Both the position numbers and the translations under genes were made by a program. Source: an uncultured Verrucomicrobiota bacterium (GTDB taxonomy: Bacteria > Verrucomicrobiota > Verrucomicrobiae > Opitutales > Opitutaceae). Taken from it: a stretch of 21,902 nt of DNA. Numbering within the stretch: position 1 is the stretch's first letter; the number at the start of each line of letters is the position of its first letter. This document shows positions 1-5,895 of this stretch, piece after piece. The stretch lies in contig CAMLQS010000039.1 of the NCBI GenBank assembly GCA_946482165.1, forward strand, positions 1-21,902, read 5' to 3'. The notes under the pieces are model-generated. The model made no database searches and was not told where the DNA came from. It saw only the letters and a program-made list of their open reading frames with translations.

Positions 1-218
1 CGGTCTCCGGTGACGGTGTTTTCGCCGCGGAGGGCGGGGGCCATCGAGCCGGAGACGATGATCGCGTAGTCGAGGCAGGCGTAGCGAAGGAGCGCGCAGA
101 GGCCAACGACGGCGAGGAGGCGTTCGAGGGCGCGCAGGGCGATGCGGAGTCGCGGGCGGAGACGGGGGCGGACGGTCGGGCGGGGCGGCGCGCCGCGGCG
201 GAGTGGAAGTCGTTGCAC
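1..218 (-). CDS. Signal peptidase I-like protein (S26 family), 3' part outside window
   Basis: The minus-strand frame reads a basic N-terminus (RLRPRLRIALRALERL), a hydrophobic segment (LLAVVGLCALLRYA) and then IIVSGSMAPALRGENTVTGD. SGSMxP is the catalytic-serine box of S26 signal peptidases, which cleave signal peptides at the outer face of the inner membrane; the lysine-bearing half would lie beyond base 1. I chose the GTG at 218-216 because an in-frame stop (245-243, which also ends the preceding gene) lies nine codons upstream and there is no ATG before the transmembrane segment. The gene follows the 86-residue protein by 24 nt, so it probably belongs to the same transcript as the radical SAM gene. 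It could be a dedicated peptidase for a modified peptide rather than the housekeeping LepB. The family call is fairly sure; the start codon and specialised role are not. Confidence 0.68.
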   Translation of the reverse strand, partial: MQRLPLRRGAPPRPTVRPRLRPRLRIALRALERLLAVVGLCALLRYACLDYAIIVSGSMAPALRGENTVTGD

Positions 219-242
219 GGGTGAACTCGCGGCGGGCCCGCC

Positions 243-503
243 CTACCTGGAACCGGTGCCTATCGCCTGCTCGATCTCGGCGTCGCGGGCCTGCCATTCG
301 AGGAATGCGGTGCGGGAGGCTCCGGCGACGCGGGTCGGGGCGATGAAGGCGGCGACAGTGGCGACGCCGCCCGCGACGAGGAGGAGGTTGAGGGCGCCTT
401 TGGCGAGCGAGGCGACGCGTTCCTCGCGCTCGGCGAGGGCGCGGACGCGTTCGTGCTCGGCGTGGAAGTCGTCTTCGGGCGAGGGATCAGGCGACGCAGG
501 CAT
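243..503 (-). CDS. Small single-helix membrane protein, 86 aa, unknown function
   Basis: The frame starts MPASPDPSPEDDFHAEH, continues as a charged, probably helical stretch (about residues 18-35, rich in Glu and Arg), then a hydrophobic segment near residues 36-57 (ALNLLLVAGGVATVAAFIAP), then a short tail ending AIGTGSR. The start overlaps the end of the upstream radical SAM gene by 17 nt in another frame, so translation is likely coupled. The charged amphipathic part followed by one membrane helix is seen in the sequence; no family is recognised. Lacking cysteine, it does not look like a typical thioether-peptide substrate, but it might be a membrane partner or substrate of the adjacent maturase and S26 peptidase. 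The longer frame running upstream in this phase is a GC-driven shadow of the radical SAM gene. Confidence 0.6.
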   Translation of the reverse strand: MPASPDPSPEDDFHAEHERVRALAEREERVASLAKGALNLLLVAGGVATVAAFIAPTRVAGASRTAFLEWQARDAEIEQAIGTGSR

Positions 504-1575
504 GGGTTTTGATCGGCACGACGAAGCGGCCGGTGGTTTTGATGATGCGTTCGACGGCGCGGTTGGCGGCGTGGTCGAGGGAGCGGAGGAGAATATCGGT
601 CGCGACGGTGGAGCCGGTGCGGACGTAATTGCTGCAACGGCAGCCGCCCTCGGGCGCGGCGGCGGGATCGTCGCCGGTGGTGCAGGGGGCGCGGAGATCG
701 AGGAAGTCGAGGTAGTCGTCGAGGGTGCCGGGGAGGCGGAGCGGGTTGCCCGGCTGGTCCTCGCCGACGAGGCGTTCGCAGGGGTAGAGGCGGCCGCTGG
801 GGGCGACGGCGAGCTCGCCTTCGCCAAAGCCGCAGCGGGTGGAGGGCGCGGAGGCGACGAGGCGGGCGAGGGCGGCGACGCGTGTATCGAACCAGTCGAT
901 ACCGGCGTGGGGGAGCCACGAGCGCCAGAGGTCGGCGAGGGTGTCGACCGTCTTTTCCAGGAGCGAGAGGTCGTCGGCGCTCCAGTTGGTCCAGAGGTCG
1001 AGGGAGAGAGTGAAGCGGGCGACGCCGAGGGAGCGGAGGTGGGCGAGCCCGGCGGGGAGGCGATTAAGGGTGTCTGGGCGGACGACGGTGACGACGGTGA
1101 AGGCGCGGTTTTCGCGGACGAGCTCGACGAGGGTGCTTTCGACGATGGCGGCGGTGCGCGCGCCGTAGCGATTGCGGCGATGGAGATCATGGACCTCCGG
1201 CGTGCCGTCGGCGCTGACGGAGAGGTCGAGGTCGGGCGTGCGCATGACCTGGCGGGCGGCGGGGGTGGTGATGGTGCCGTTGGTGGTGAGGTGGAAGCGG
1301 ACGCTTTTGCCGGCGGTGAGGGCGATGCGTCGGGCGAAGTCCATCCAGTGGAGGATGGAGTCGGCCTCGAGGAGGGGCTCGCCGCCGAAGAAACCGATCG
1401 AGAGGTGTCCGCCGTCCTCGATGCTTGCGAGGGCGCGGCGGATGGCTCGGTCGCCCACGGGGCGAGACATGGGAGAGGAAAATTTCGACCCCGTATAACA
1501 GTAGGTGCAACGGAGGTTGCACGCGTGGTTCACGATAAGGGTGAGGCCGAAGGAAGGGTAGGGATGGCGTCGCAT
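487..1575 (-). CDS. Radical SAM/SPASM protein, peptide-maturase-like
   Basis: The protein has 362 residues. It carries the radical SAM cluster motif C19xxxC23xxC26 (NHACNLRCTYCYTG), which holds the 4Fe-4S cluster that cleaves S-adenosylmethionine, and the GGEP motif at 64-67 involved in SAM binding. A C-terminal cysteine set follows (C248, C266, C298, C312, C314) with the context GELAVAPSGRLYPCERL, typical of SPASM domains that bind auxiliary clusters in enzymes modifying ribosomal peptides or proteins. The substrate is not identifiable: I found no convincing Cys-rich precursor in the 200 nt upstream. The ATG at 1575 follows a stop (TGAATG), and a perfect hairpin covers the usual ribosome-binding position. 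Downstream genes encode a small membrane protein and an S26 peptidase. The radical SAM/SPASM call is firm; peptide maturation is inferred. Confidence 0.9.
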   Translation of the reverse strand: MRRHPYPSFGLTLIVNHACNLRCTYCYTGSKFSSPMSRPVGDRAIRRALASIEDGGHLSIGFFGGEPLLEADSILHWMDFARRIALTAGKSVRFHLTTNGTITTPAARQVMRTPDLDLSVSADGTPEVHDLHRRNRYGARTAAIVESTLVELVRENRAFTVVTVVRPDTLNRLPAGLAHLRSLGVARFTLSLDLWTNWSADDLSLLEKTVDTLADLWRSWLPHAGIDWFDTRVAALARLVASAPSTRCGFGEGELAVAPSGRLYPCERLVGEDQPGNPLRLPGTLDDYLDFLDLRAPCTTGDDPAAAPEGGCRCSNYVRTGSTVATDILLRSLDHAANRAVERIIKTTGRFVVPIKTHACVA

Positions 1576-1576
1576 T

Positions 1577-1596
1577 CAGATGAGAGGGCTCATCTG
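1577..1596. promoter_or_regulatory. Perfect hairpin over the ribosome-binding position of the radical SAM gene
   Basis: CAGATGAG and CTCATCTG form a perfect 8-bp inverted repeat around a 4-nt loop (AGGG), ending one base upstream of the radical SAM start codon. In the mRNA it would fold exactly where the ribosome lands. On the minus strand the same bases include a five-codon mini-ORF (MSPLI) whose stop abuts the ATG. Its role as a translational switch or protein-binding operator is inference. Confidence 0.45.
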
Positions 1597-1666
1597 GATT
1601 ACACGCGAGACGGGGAAATCTTACGGGTGGACGCGAAAAAAGTTTATCGGTTGTGGATCACGCTTA

Positions 1667-1694
1667 TGTATAGTGACTTATACGGGTCGGAAAA
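1667..1694 (-). promoter_or_regulatory. Candidate promoter with overlapping quasi-palindrome for the radical SAM gene
   Basis: On the minus strand a TATACA (1672-1667) lies 16 nt downstream of TTTTCC (1694-1689), a plausible -10/-35 pair about 90 nt before the radical SAM ATG. The region is visibly AT-richer than its surroundings. The -10 lies within GTATAGTGACTTATAC (1668-1683), which has perfect 5-bp arms and could be an operator. The -35 match is weak. Confidence 0.3.
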
Positions 1695-1777
1695 GGGGCT
1701 GCGAATCACTCCGTCCGTGGGTTGCCTGTAGCCAAGGCAGCGGGCGCAGGGACGCGCACGCCCACCCTTCTATGCGC

Positions 1778-2140
1778 TTACTTGAGGCCGCCTTCGTGGG
1801 CGGAGGGGTTTTTGAGCTGGTCCTTCCAGCCGAGGATCTTGGCTTGGGCGCCGAATTTTTCGGCCATGGGCTTGTCGCCCTTCTCCATCCAGATGCGGGA
1901 GAGGGTAGTGTTGATAAAAAGATCGTCGGCGCGGAGGGCGTGGGCGTTTTCGGCGGCGACAAGGGCCTCGTCGAGATGGCGGAGCTGAAAATTGACCTCG
2001 GCGAGCGCGTGCCACGCGGCGAAGGAGGCGGGGGCGGCCTCGGTGGCGCGGGCGAGCTTGGCGAGCGCGGCGTCGGCGTCGCCCATGGCGTGGTCGAAGG
2101 TGGCGTCGTCGATGAGCGTCTGGAGTTCGTTTTCGGTCAT
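1778..2140 (-). CDS. Short TPR-like protein, 120 aa
   Basis: The frame from the ATG at 2140 (MTENELQTLIDDATFDHAMG) has helical pairs spaced like tetratricopeptide repeats. Examples are DAALAKLARATEAAPASFAAWHALAEVNFQLRHLDEAL and the following VAAENAHALRADDLFINTTLSRIWMEKGD, with small residues at the usual TPR positions. Such proteins are scaffolds for protein-protein contacts; no specific partner can be named. A longer frame starts 15 codons upstream, but that extension (MRLPRLFAAILRHRP) crosses the terminator-proximal spacer and I prefer the internal ATG. No signal peptide is seen, so it is probably cytoplasmic. A terminator lies just upstream at 2184-2208, so the gene probably has its own transcription start. 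Confidence 0.72.
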   Translation of the reverse strand: MTENELQTLIDDATFDHAMGDADAALAKLARATEAAPASFAAWHALAEVNFQLRHLDEALVAAENAHALRADDLFINTTLSRIWMEKGDKPMAEKFGAQAKILGWKDQLKNPSAHEGGLK

Positions 2141-2183
2141 GGGTCGGTGGCGGAGGATGGCCGCAAAGAGACGCGGAAGTCGC

Positions 2184-2208
2184 AAAAGAAAAAGCCGCGC
2201 GGCCTTTT
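2184..2208 (-). terminator. Rho-independent terminator after the YceI-family gene
   Basis: Read on the minus strand, AAAAGGCCGCGCGGCTTTTT is a self-complementary GC core (GCCGCGCGGC) flanked by A and T runs, followed by a further T-rich tail. It lies about 95 nt downstream of the YceI-family stop codon. Confidence 0.7.
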
Positions 2209-2255
2209 GGGCGGCGCGGCGGGGGAACGGGGAGGCGGATGCGGAAAGGCCGAGC

Positions 2256-2272
2256 GGGAGCTCGGCGCTCCC
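2256..2272. repeat. Intergenic hairpin GGGAGC-TCGGC-GCTCCC
   Basis: This is a perfect 6-bp inverted repeat with a 5-nt loop, between the YceI-family stop and the terminator. Its first 12 bases (GGGAGCTCGGCG) recur at 5834-5845 in the gap between two convergent genes, so it may belong to a dispersed intergenic repeat family. Confidence 0.4.
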
Positions 2273-2303
2273 CGCGGGGGGGGGCGCGGCGTTTCCCGGA
2301 GGA

Positions 2304-2927
2304 TCAGGCTTTGGGGGCGGTGCCGACCAAGCCGAAGGTGAGCTGGATGGCGGGGGCGACCTTGTCCTCGTTCTGGCCGGGCTTGATGCCGAAGTCGGCC
2401 CGGTTGATCGAGAAGCGGCCGCGGACGACGAGGAGGTCGCCGCCGAGCTCGGGTTTGTTCATGCGTTTGCCGGCCTGGCCGGGGAGGTAGCTGAGCGTGA
2501 CGGGGACGGAGACGTCCTTGCCGGTGCCTTTTAGGGTGAATTTGCCGTTCGCGATGGCGGTCCACTTATTTTCGCCGGTGGACTTCACGTCGGAGAGGTT
2601 GGCGAACTCGAAGCTGATTTCCTTGTGCGTCTCGGCGTCGATCCAGCCGGCGCCGAGGAGGTGCTCGGTCATGGTGTCGTTGGAGACCTTGAGCGATTTG
2701 GCGGCGACTTCGATCTCGCCTTGGGTGGCGGCGACGTCGGCGGGGTCGAAGGCGACCTTGCCGCTCACGTCGGAGGCGTTGCCGCTGATGGGCTCGAGCA
2801 CGGAATCGAGCTCGAACTGGATGTTGTTAACTCCTTTCGGGTCCTTGAAGTCGAAGGTCTGGGGCGCGGCGACGGCGGAGATGATGGTGAAGCCGGCGAA
2901 GACGATGGAACGGAGTTTCTGGGTCAT
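2304..2927 (-). CDS. Secreted YceI-family protein
   Basis: The protein has 207 residues from the ATG at 2927. It begins with a signal peptide (MTQKLRSIVFAGFTIISAVA, cleavage near AAPQ). The mature part has the YceI beta-barrel pattern: FELDSVLEPISGNASDVSGKV near the start, a DTMTEHLLGAGWIDAETHKEISFE section, then GKFTLKGTGKDVSVPVTL and FSINRADFGI near the end. YceI-like proteins bind isoprenoid or other lipophilic ligands in the periplasm, often in stress or transport contexts; the ligand here is unknown. The longer frame upstream lacks a sensible N-terminus, so the signal peptide decides the start. The preceding membrane-protein gene ends 49 nt upstream, which suggests co-transcription, and a terminator follows. 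The family call is strong. Confidence 0.9.
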   Translation of the reverse strand: MTQKLRSIVFAGFTIISAVAAPQTFDFKDPKGVNNIQFELDSVLEPISGNASDVSGKVAFDPADVAATQGEIEVAAKSLKVSNDTMTEHLLGAGWIDAETHKEISFEFANLSDVKSTGENKWTAIANGKFTLKGTGKDVSVPVTLSYLPGQAGKRMNKPELGGDLLVVRGRFSINRADFGIKPGQNEDKVAPAIQLTFGLVGTAPKA

Positions 2928-2976
2928 GTGGCGGGATGCGGTGGATTTGGGAGGAAAGGAAAGGCGGGACGCGGGC

Positions 2977-3282
2977 CTAGGCGCGCGGAGTGGTGGGACG
3001 GCGGCGACCGAGAAATGTTGCACCGAAAAGCGCGCAACCGAGAAGGATGCCGCCGCCGAGGTAATCGAGGCCGGGGACGAAGCGGCGCTCGAAGGTTTCG
3101 TATTCGAGCTCGGTGATCGGATCGATTTGCTTCACGGCGACCTGATTCTTGGTCCAACCGCGATTGTATCCCTTGGCGGCCCAGACGCAGACGACGAAGA
3201 GGGCGAGGAAGGCGCCGAGTCCGCGAAGGAGGATGCGCCAGGCGGCGATGGTGGTGGCGGGAGGAAGGGCGTCGGCGCTCAT
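2977..3282 (-). CDS. Small two-helix membrane protein, unknown family
   Basis: From the ATG at 3282 the protein has 101 residues. A first hydrophobic helix (about 21-38, GLGAFLALFVVCVWAAKGYN) and a second (about 72-91, LGGGILLGCALFGATFLG) flank a polar section (TKNQVAVKQIDPITELEYETFERRF), with a basic tail GRRRPTTPRA. A TTG start five codons upstream is possible but weaker. I recognise no family. It lies between queA (gap 93 nt) and the YceI-family gene (gap 49 nt) on the same strand. The membrane topology and conserved-looking central section support a real gene rather than a shadow frame. Confidence 0.65.
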   Translation of the reverse strand: MSADALPPATTIAAWRILLRGLGAFLALFVVCVWAAKGYNRGWTKNQVAVKQIDPITELEYETFERRFVPGLDYLGGGILLGCALFGATFLGRRRPTTPRA

Positions 3283-3350
3283 CTGGCCGGCACGCAAGCG
3301 GTTCGCGAGCGGGGCGCAAGCGGCGGGCGGTGATTTTACGGACCCGGATC

Positions 3351-3367
3351 ACGGGCGGGACGCCCGT
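3351..3367. repeat. Dispersed hairpin ACGGGCG-GGA-CGCCCGT (copy 1)
   Basis: This is a perfect 7-bp inverted repeat with a 3-nt loop, followed by GCCACG, just downstream of queA. Nearly the same sequence occurs at 7171-7187. It resembles a REP-type intergenic element and could also stabilise the queA transcript end. Confidence 0.6.
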
Positions 3368-3375
3368 GCCACGCC

Positions 3376-4524
3376 TCAGAGGATGAGCATCGCGTCGCCG
3401 TAACTGAAAAAGCGATACTCGCGGGCGATGGCCTCGGCGTAGATTTCCTTCAGCCAGGCGATGCCGTCGACGGAACCGGGGGCGAGGAAGGCGCCGACGA
3501 GGCAGAGCAGCGTGGAGCGCGGCTGGTGAAAATTGGTGACGAGCGCGTCGACGGCGGCGAAGCGGGTCGGCGGGTAAAGGTAGATGGCGGCCTCGTCGAG
3601 GACGGGGCGGAGCGCGGCGGTGGCGGGGGACGAGGCGAGGGAGCCGGCGGCGTCGGGGCGGGCTGCGCGATGCTTGCGCACGAAGTCCTCGAGCGTGCGG
3701 ACGCTGGTGGTGCCGACGGCGACGCGGCGCGTGCCGGGGGCCGGGGCGAGGACGGCGGACTGGGTGGCGGGCGGGATTTCGTAGATCTCGCGGTGAATGG
3801 CGTGTTCCTCGACCGTGGCGGTCGCGATGGGTTTGAAGGTGCCGAGGCCGACGTGGAGGGTGAGGTCGGCGGCGCGGATGCCGGTCGTCTGGAGCCGGGA
3901 GAGGAGCTCGGGTGTGAAGTGAAGGCCGGCGGTGGGCGCGGCGGCGGCGGCCTGGCGGGCGCGGTCGGCGTAGACGGTCTGGTAGCGCTCGAGATCGGCG
4001 GCGCGTTCCTCGGCCGTGTGCTGGCGCTCGATGTAAGGCGGGAGAGGAACTTCGCCGACACGGTTGGCCGCGGCGACGATGTTGGAGGCGCCGCCATCGG
4101 GCGCGGGATCGCAGACGAAGGTGACGCGCGCGGCGCCTTCCGGATCTTTTTCGCGGACGGTGCCGATGAAGGCGCCGGCGATTCCGAAGCTGGCGCCCAC
4201 GGGGAGTTTTTTGCCGGGGCGGAGCAGGCACCACCAGTCGTTTTCGTCGCCGGAGGCGGCGGGGCGAAGGAGGAGGCATTCGACGGCGCCGCCGGTGGGG
4301 CGGTGGGCGAGGAGGCGGGCGGGGATGACGGCGGCGTTGTTGCGAAAGAGGGTGTCGCCTGGGCGCAGGTATTCGCCGATGTCGGCGAAGATACGATGCT
4401 CGATGCGGCGTTCGGCGCGATGGACGACGAGCAGACGCGATGCATCGCGGCGAGCGGCGGGCGTCTGCGCCACAAGGTGCGGGGGCAGGTCGTAGTCGAA
4501 TAGATCGGTGGAGAGCGGCGGCAT
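3376..4524 (-). CDS. queA: S-adenosylmethionine:tRNA ribosyltransferase-isomerase
   Basis: QueA transfers and isomerises the ribosyl part of S-adenosylmethionine onto 7-aminomethyl-7-deazaguanine in tRNA, giving epoxyqueuosine, the penultimate step of queuosine synthesis in the cytoplasm. The 382-residue protein starts with the family signature FDYDLPPHLVAQTPAARRDASRLL. It also has FRNNAAVIPARLL, AAPTAGLHFTPELL, LHVGLGTFKPI, YEIPPATQ, VAVGTTSVRTLE and TNFHQPRSTLLCLVGAF in the expected order. The length is close to usual for the family, including the inserted mid-section between about residues 70 and 160. The start at 4524 is set by the N-terminal signature. No clear Shine-Dalgarno is visible. 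The gene is divergent from the LacI-type regulator, with a heptanucleotide repeat about 40 nt upstream. Confidence 0.96.
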   Translation of the reverse strand: MPPLSTDLFDYDLPPHLVAQTPAARRDASRLLVVHRAERRIEHRIFADIGEYLRPGDTLFRNNAAVIPARLLAHRPTGGAVECLLLRPAASGDENDWWCLLRPGKKLPVGASFGIAGAFIGTVREKDPEGAARVTFVCDPAPDGGASNIVAAANRVGEVPLPPYIERQHTAEERAADLERYQTVYADRARQAAAAAPTAGLHFTPELLSRLQTTGIRAADLTLHVGLGTFKPIATATVEEHAIHREIYEIPPATQSAVLAPAPGTRRVAVGTTSVRTLEDFVRKHRAARPDAAGSLASSPATAALRPVLDEAAIYLYPPTRFAAVDALVTNFHQPRSTLLCLVGAFLAPGSVDGIAWLKEIYAEAIAREYRFFSYGDAMLIL

Positions 4525-4562
4525 CGAACGGGCGGGAATAAAAGGAGAAGGAGGGGTGGGAG

Positions 4563-4597
4563 CTGAAACTTGAGAGCTGAAATCTGAAACCTGAGAG
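4563..4597. repeat. Heptanucleotide tandem repeat, five imperfect units
   Basis: Five contiguous 7-nt units read CTGAAAC, TTGAGAG, CTGAAAT, CTGAAAC and CTGAGAG (consensus CTGARAN). They lie about 40 nt upstream of the queA start, between queA and the divergent LacI gene. The exact 7-base phasing separates this from plain low complexity. It resembles in form the short tandem heptamers known from other bacteria; its function is unknown. Confidence 0.7.
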
Positions 4598-4694
4598 CGG
4601 CAGCTTCGAAACGGGCGGGCAAGGAAGGGAAGGCGGAGGTGGAGGGCGAGGTTGTTCCCGGACGGGGACGACCGACGCGCCGGAGACAGTGTGT

Positions 4695-4706
4695 GTTATA
4701 GGTAAC
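4695..4706. promoter_or_regulatory. Candidate operator GTTA-N4-TAAC, site A (upstream of LacI gene)
   Basis: GTTATAGGTAAC is a perfect 4-bp inverted repeat with a 4-nt spacer, about 110 nt before the LacI-type ATG. The same half-sites and spacing occur at three other intergenic places in this window (12450, 12542, 20370). Autoregulation by the LacI-type protein is the simplest inference. Confidence 0.5.
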
Positions 4707-4814
4707 GCAAGCGGAGGAGTGTCGGATCTCTCGCATGGGGGGAAGCTCGCCGGGTGAAGTGGCCGAGCGTTCGCTGACGCGGGGGCGAGGTCGCGACCCA
4801 CGCCGTATTTTATC

Positions 4815-5816
4815 ATGAGCTCCTTGCGCAAACTGGCCGCCGATCTCGGCGTCTCCCATTCCACCGTATCCGCGGCCTTGCGCGGTCTGCCGGGGGTGAA
4901 GTCGAGCACGCGGGAGCGGGTGCGGAGCTTCGCGGCGACGAGCGGTTATCGGCTCAATCCGCTGGCGAGCGCGGTAATGGGGGAGTTGCGCCGGTCACGG
5001 GGCGGCATTTTTCGCGGCGTGCTGGCGGTGCTGCGTCTCGAACCTGTGGCCTTGTCGGCGGCGGAGACGGAGCGGGCTCAGCGGCGGGCGGCGGCCGGGA
5101 TCGCGGGGCGCGCGGCGGAGCTGGGTTTTCGCACCGAGACTATCACGCTCGGGCAAAGGGGGTATGCTCCGGAAAAGCTGGCGGAGATCCTGGCGCACCG
5201 CGGCGTCGACGGAGTTCTGGTGTTTGCGCCGGAGGACGACGAGCGGATGCGCCTGGTGGACTGGAGTCTGCTGAACGCGGTGGTGATCGGCCCGGCGGCG
5301 CCGGAGCATGGGCTGAGCTCGGTGTGTATCGACCATGTGGATGCGGCGGCGCGGGCGCTCGGGATGCTTCGCGCGGCGGGTTTTCAGCGGCCCGGGCTGG
5401 TGTTGCGCGCGAGCGAGTCGGCGGAGAGCCGGCGGCGTTGGGCGGCGGCGTTTCAGGTGGCCTGGACGACGGGAACGGGGGGCGCGGCCGGGCAGGCGAG
5501 CGGGAAGGTGCCGCAGCCCTTCACTCCGGGATCCGGCCATGGGGACGAGTTTCGAAGCTGGGTGGAGGGGGAGCAGCTTGACGCGGTATTGAGCGGCGCG
5601 GACGACCGCTCGCGTTATCCGATAAGGCATCTCTGGCTGGATCTGCCGGCGGAGCCGACGGGGGAGGCGGGCATCGACCAAGGGCAGGAACGGTTAGGCG
5701 CGAGGGCGGTGGATTTGCTCGCGGAGCAGTTGATGCGAAATCGCGAGATCGCGAGGGAATCGAGCGTGACGCTGTTGCCGGCGCGGTGGCGATGGGGCGC
5801 GGCGAGCGGGCGGTAG
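4815..5816 (+). CDS. LacI-family transcription regulator
   Basis: The 333-residue protein starts with the classic LacI DNA-binding domain: SLRKLAADLGVSHSTVSAAL (helix-turn-helix, residues 3-22), then VKSSTRERVRSFAATSGYRLNP to about residue 50 and a hinge helix. A periplasmic-binding-protein-like effector domain follows (about 65-328), including GVDGVLVFAP and HVDAAARALGMLRAAGFQRPGLV, and ends with the usual dimer-side strand (ESSVTLLPARW). Such proteins bind palindromic operators and release or bind on sensing a sugar. It is divergent from queA and convergent with the GH43 at 5896-7056, and the only regulator in the window. The inverted repeats upstream of it, GH51 and GH43 genes make it the likely regulator of arabinan use. 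The ATG at 4815 follows a TATTTTATC stretch with no Shine-Dalgarno, so a very short leader is possible. Confidence 0.93.
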   Translation: MSSLRKLAADLGVSHSTVSAALRGLPGVKSSTRERVRSFAATSGYRLNPLASAVMGELRRSRGGIFRGVLAVLRLEPVALSAAETERAQRRAAAGIAGRAAELGFRTETITLGQRGYAPEKLAEILAHRGVDGVLVFAPEDDERMRLVDWSLLNAVVIGPAAPEHGLSSVCIDHVDAAARALGMLRAAGFQRPGLVLRASESAESRRRWAAAFQVAWTTGTGGAAGQASGKVPQPFTPGSGHGDEFRSWVEGEQLDAVLSGADDRSRYPIRHLWLDLPAEPTGEAGIDQGQERLGARAVDLLAEQLMRNREIARESSVTLLPARWRWGAASGR

Positions 5817-5838
5817 CGGGGCGCGGGAGCCCGGGGAG

Positions 5839-5854
5839 CTCGGCGGACGCCGAG
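5839..5854. repeat. Hairpin CTCGGCG-GA-CGCCGAG between convergent genes
   Basis: This perfect 7-bp inverted repeat with a 2-nt loop lies in the 79-nt gap between the LacI gene and the oppositely oriented GH43. It lacks an adjacent T run, so it is a weak terminator at best. The 12 bases at 5834-5845 repeat those at 2256-2267. Confidence 0.45.
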
Positions 5855-5895
5855 GGACGGCGTCTCTCCAAAAGGAAAGCCGCGAACCTTTGGCG

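Noticed and set aside
231..242. GGCGGGCCCGCC palindrome between the 86-aa gene and the S26 gene
   Set aside because: A 12-bp GC-only palindrome is likely by chance in this composition, and I saw no second copy in the window.
142..1731. 529-codon plus-strand frame over the radical SAM region
   Set aside because: Low-complexity Gly/Ala/Glu translation opposite clear radical SAM motifs. Its final 21 codons (a possible MYSDLYGSEKGL peptide, 1666-1731) were considered as a precursor, but they lack a leader/core pattern and a visible ribosome-binding site.
2924..4909. Long Arg/Pro-rich minus-strand frames across queA and the membrane-protein gene
   Set aside because: Arg/Pro-rich frame-shifted reading of the same GC-rich strand; queA in the other phase has all family motifs.
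5612..5625. GTTATCCGATAAGG inside the LacI gene as a fifth operator
   Set aside because: The second half-site is ATAA rather than TAAC with the 4-nt spacer, and it is within coding sequence.
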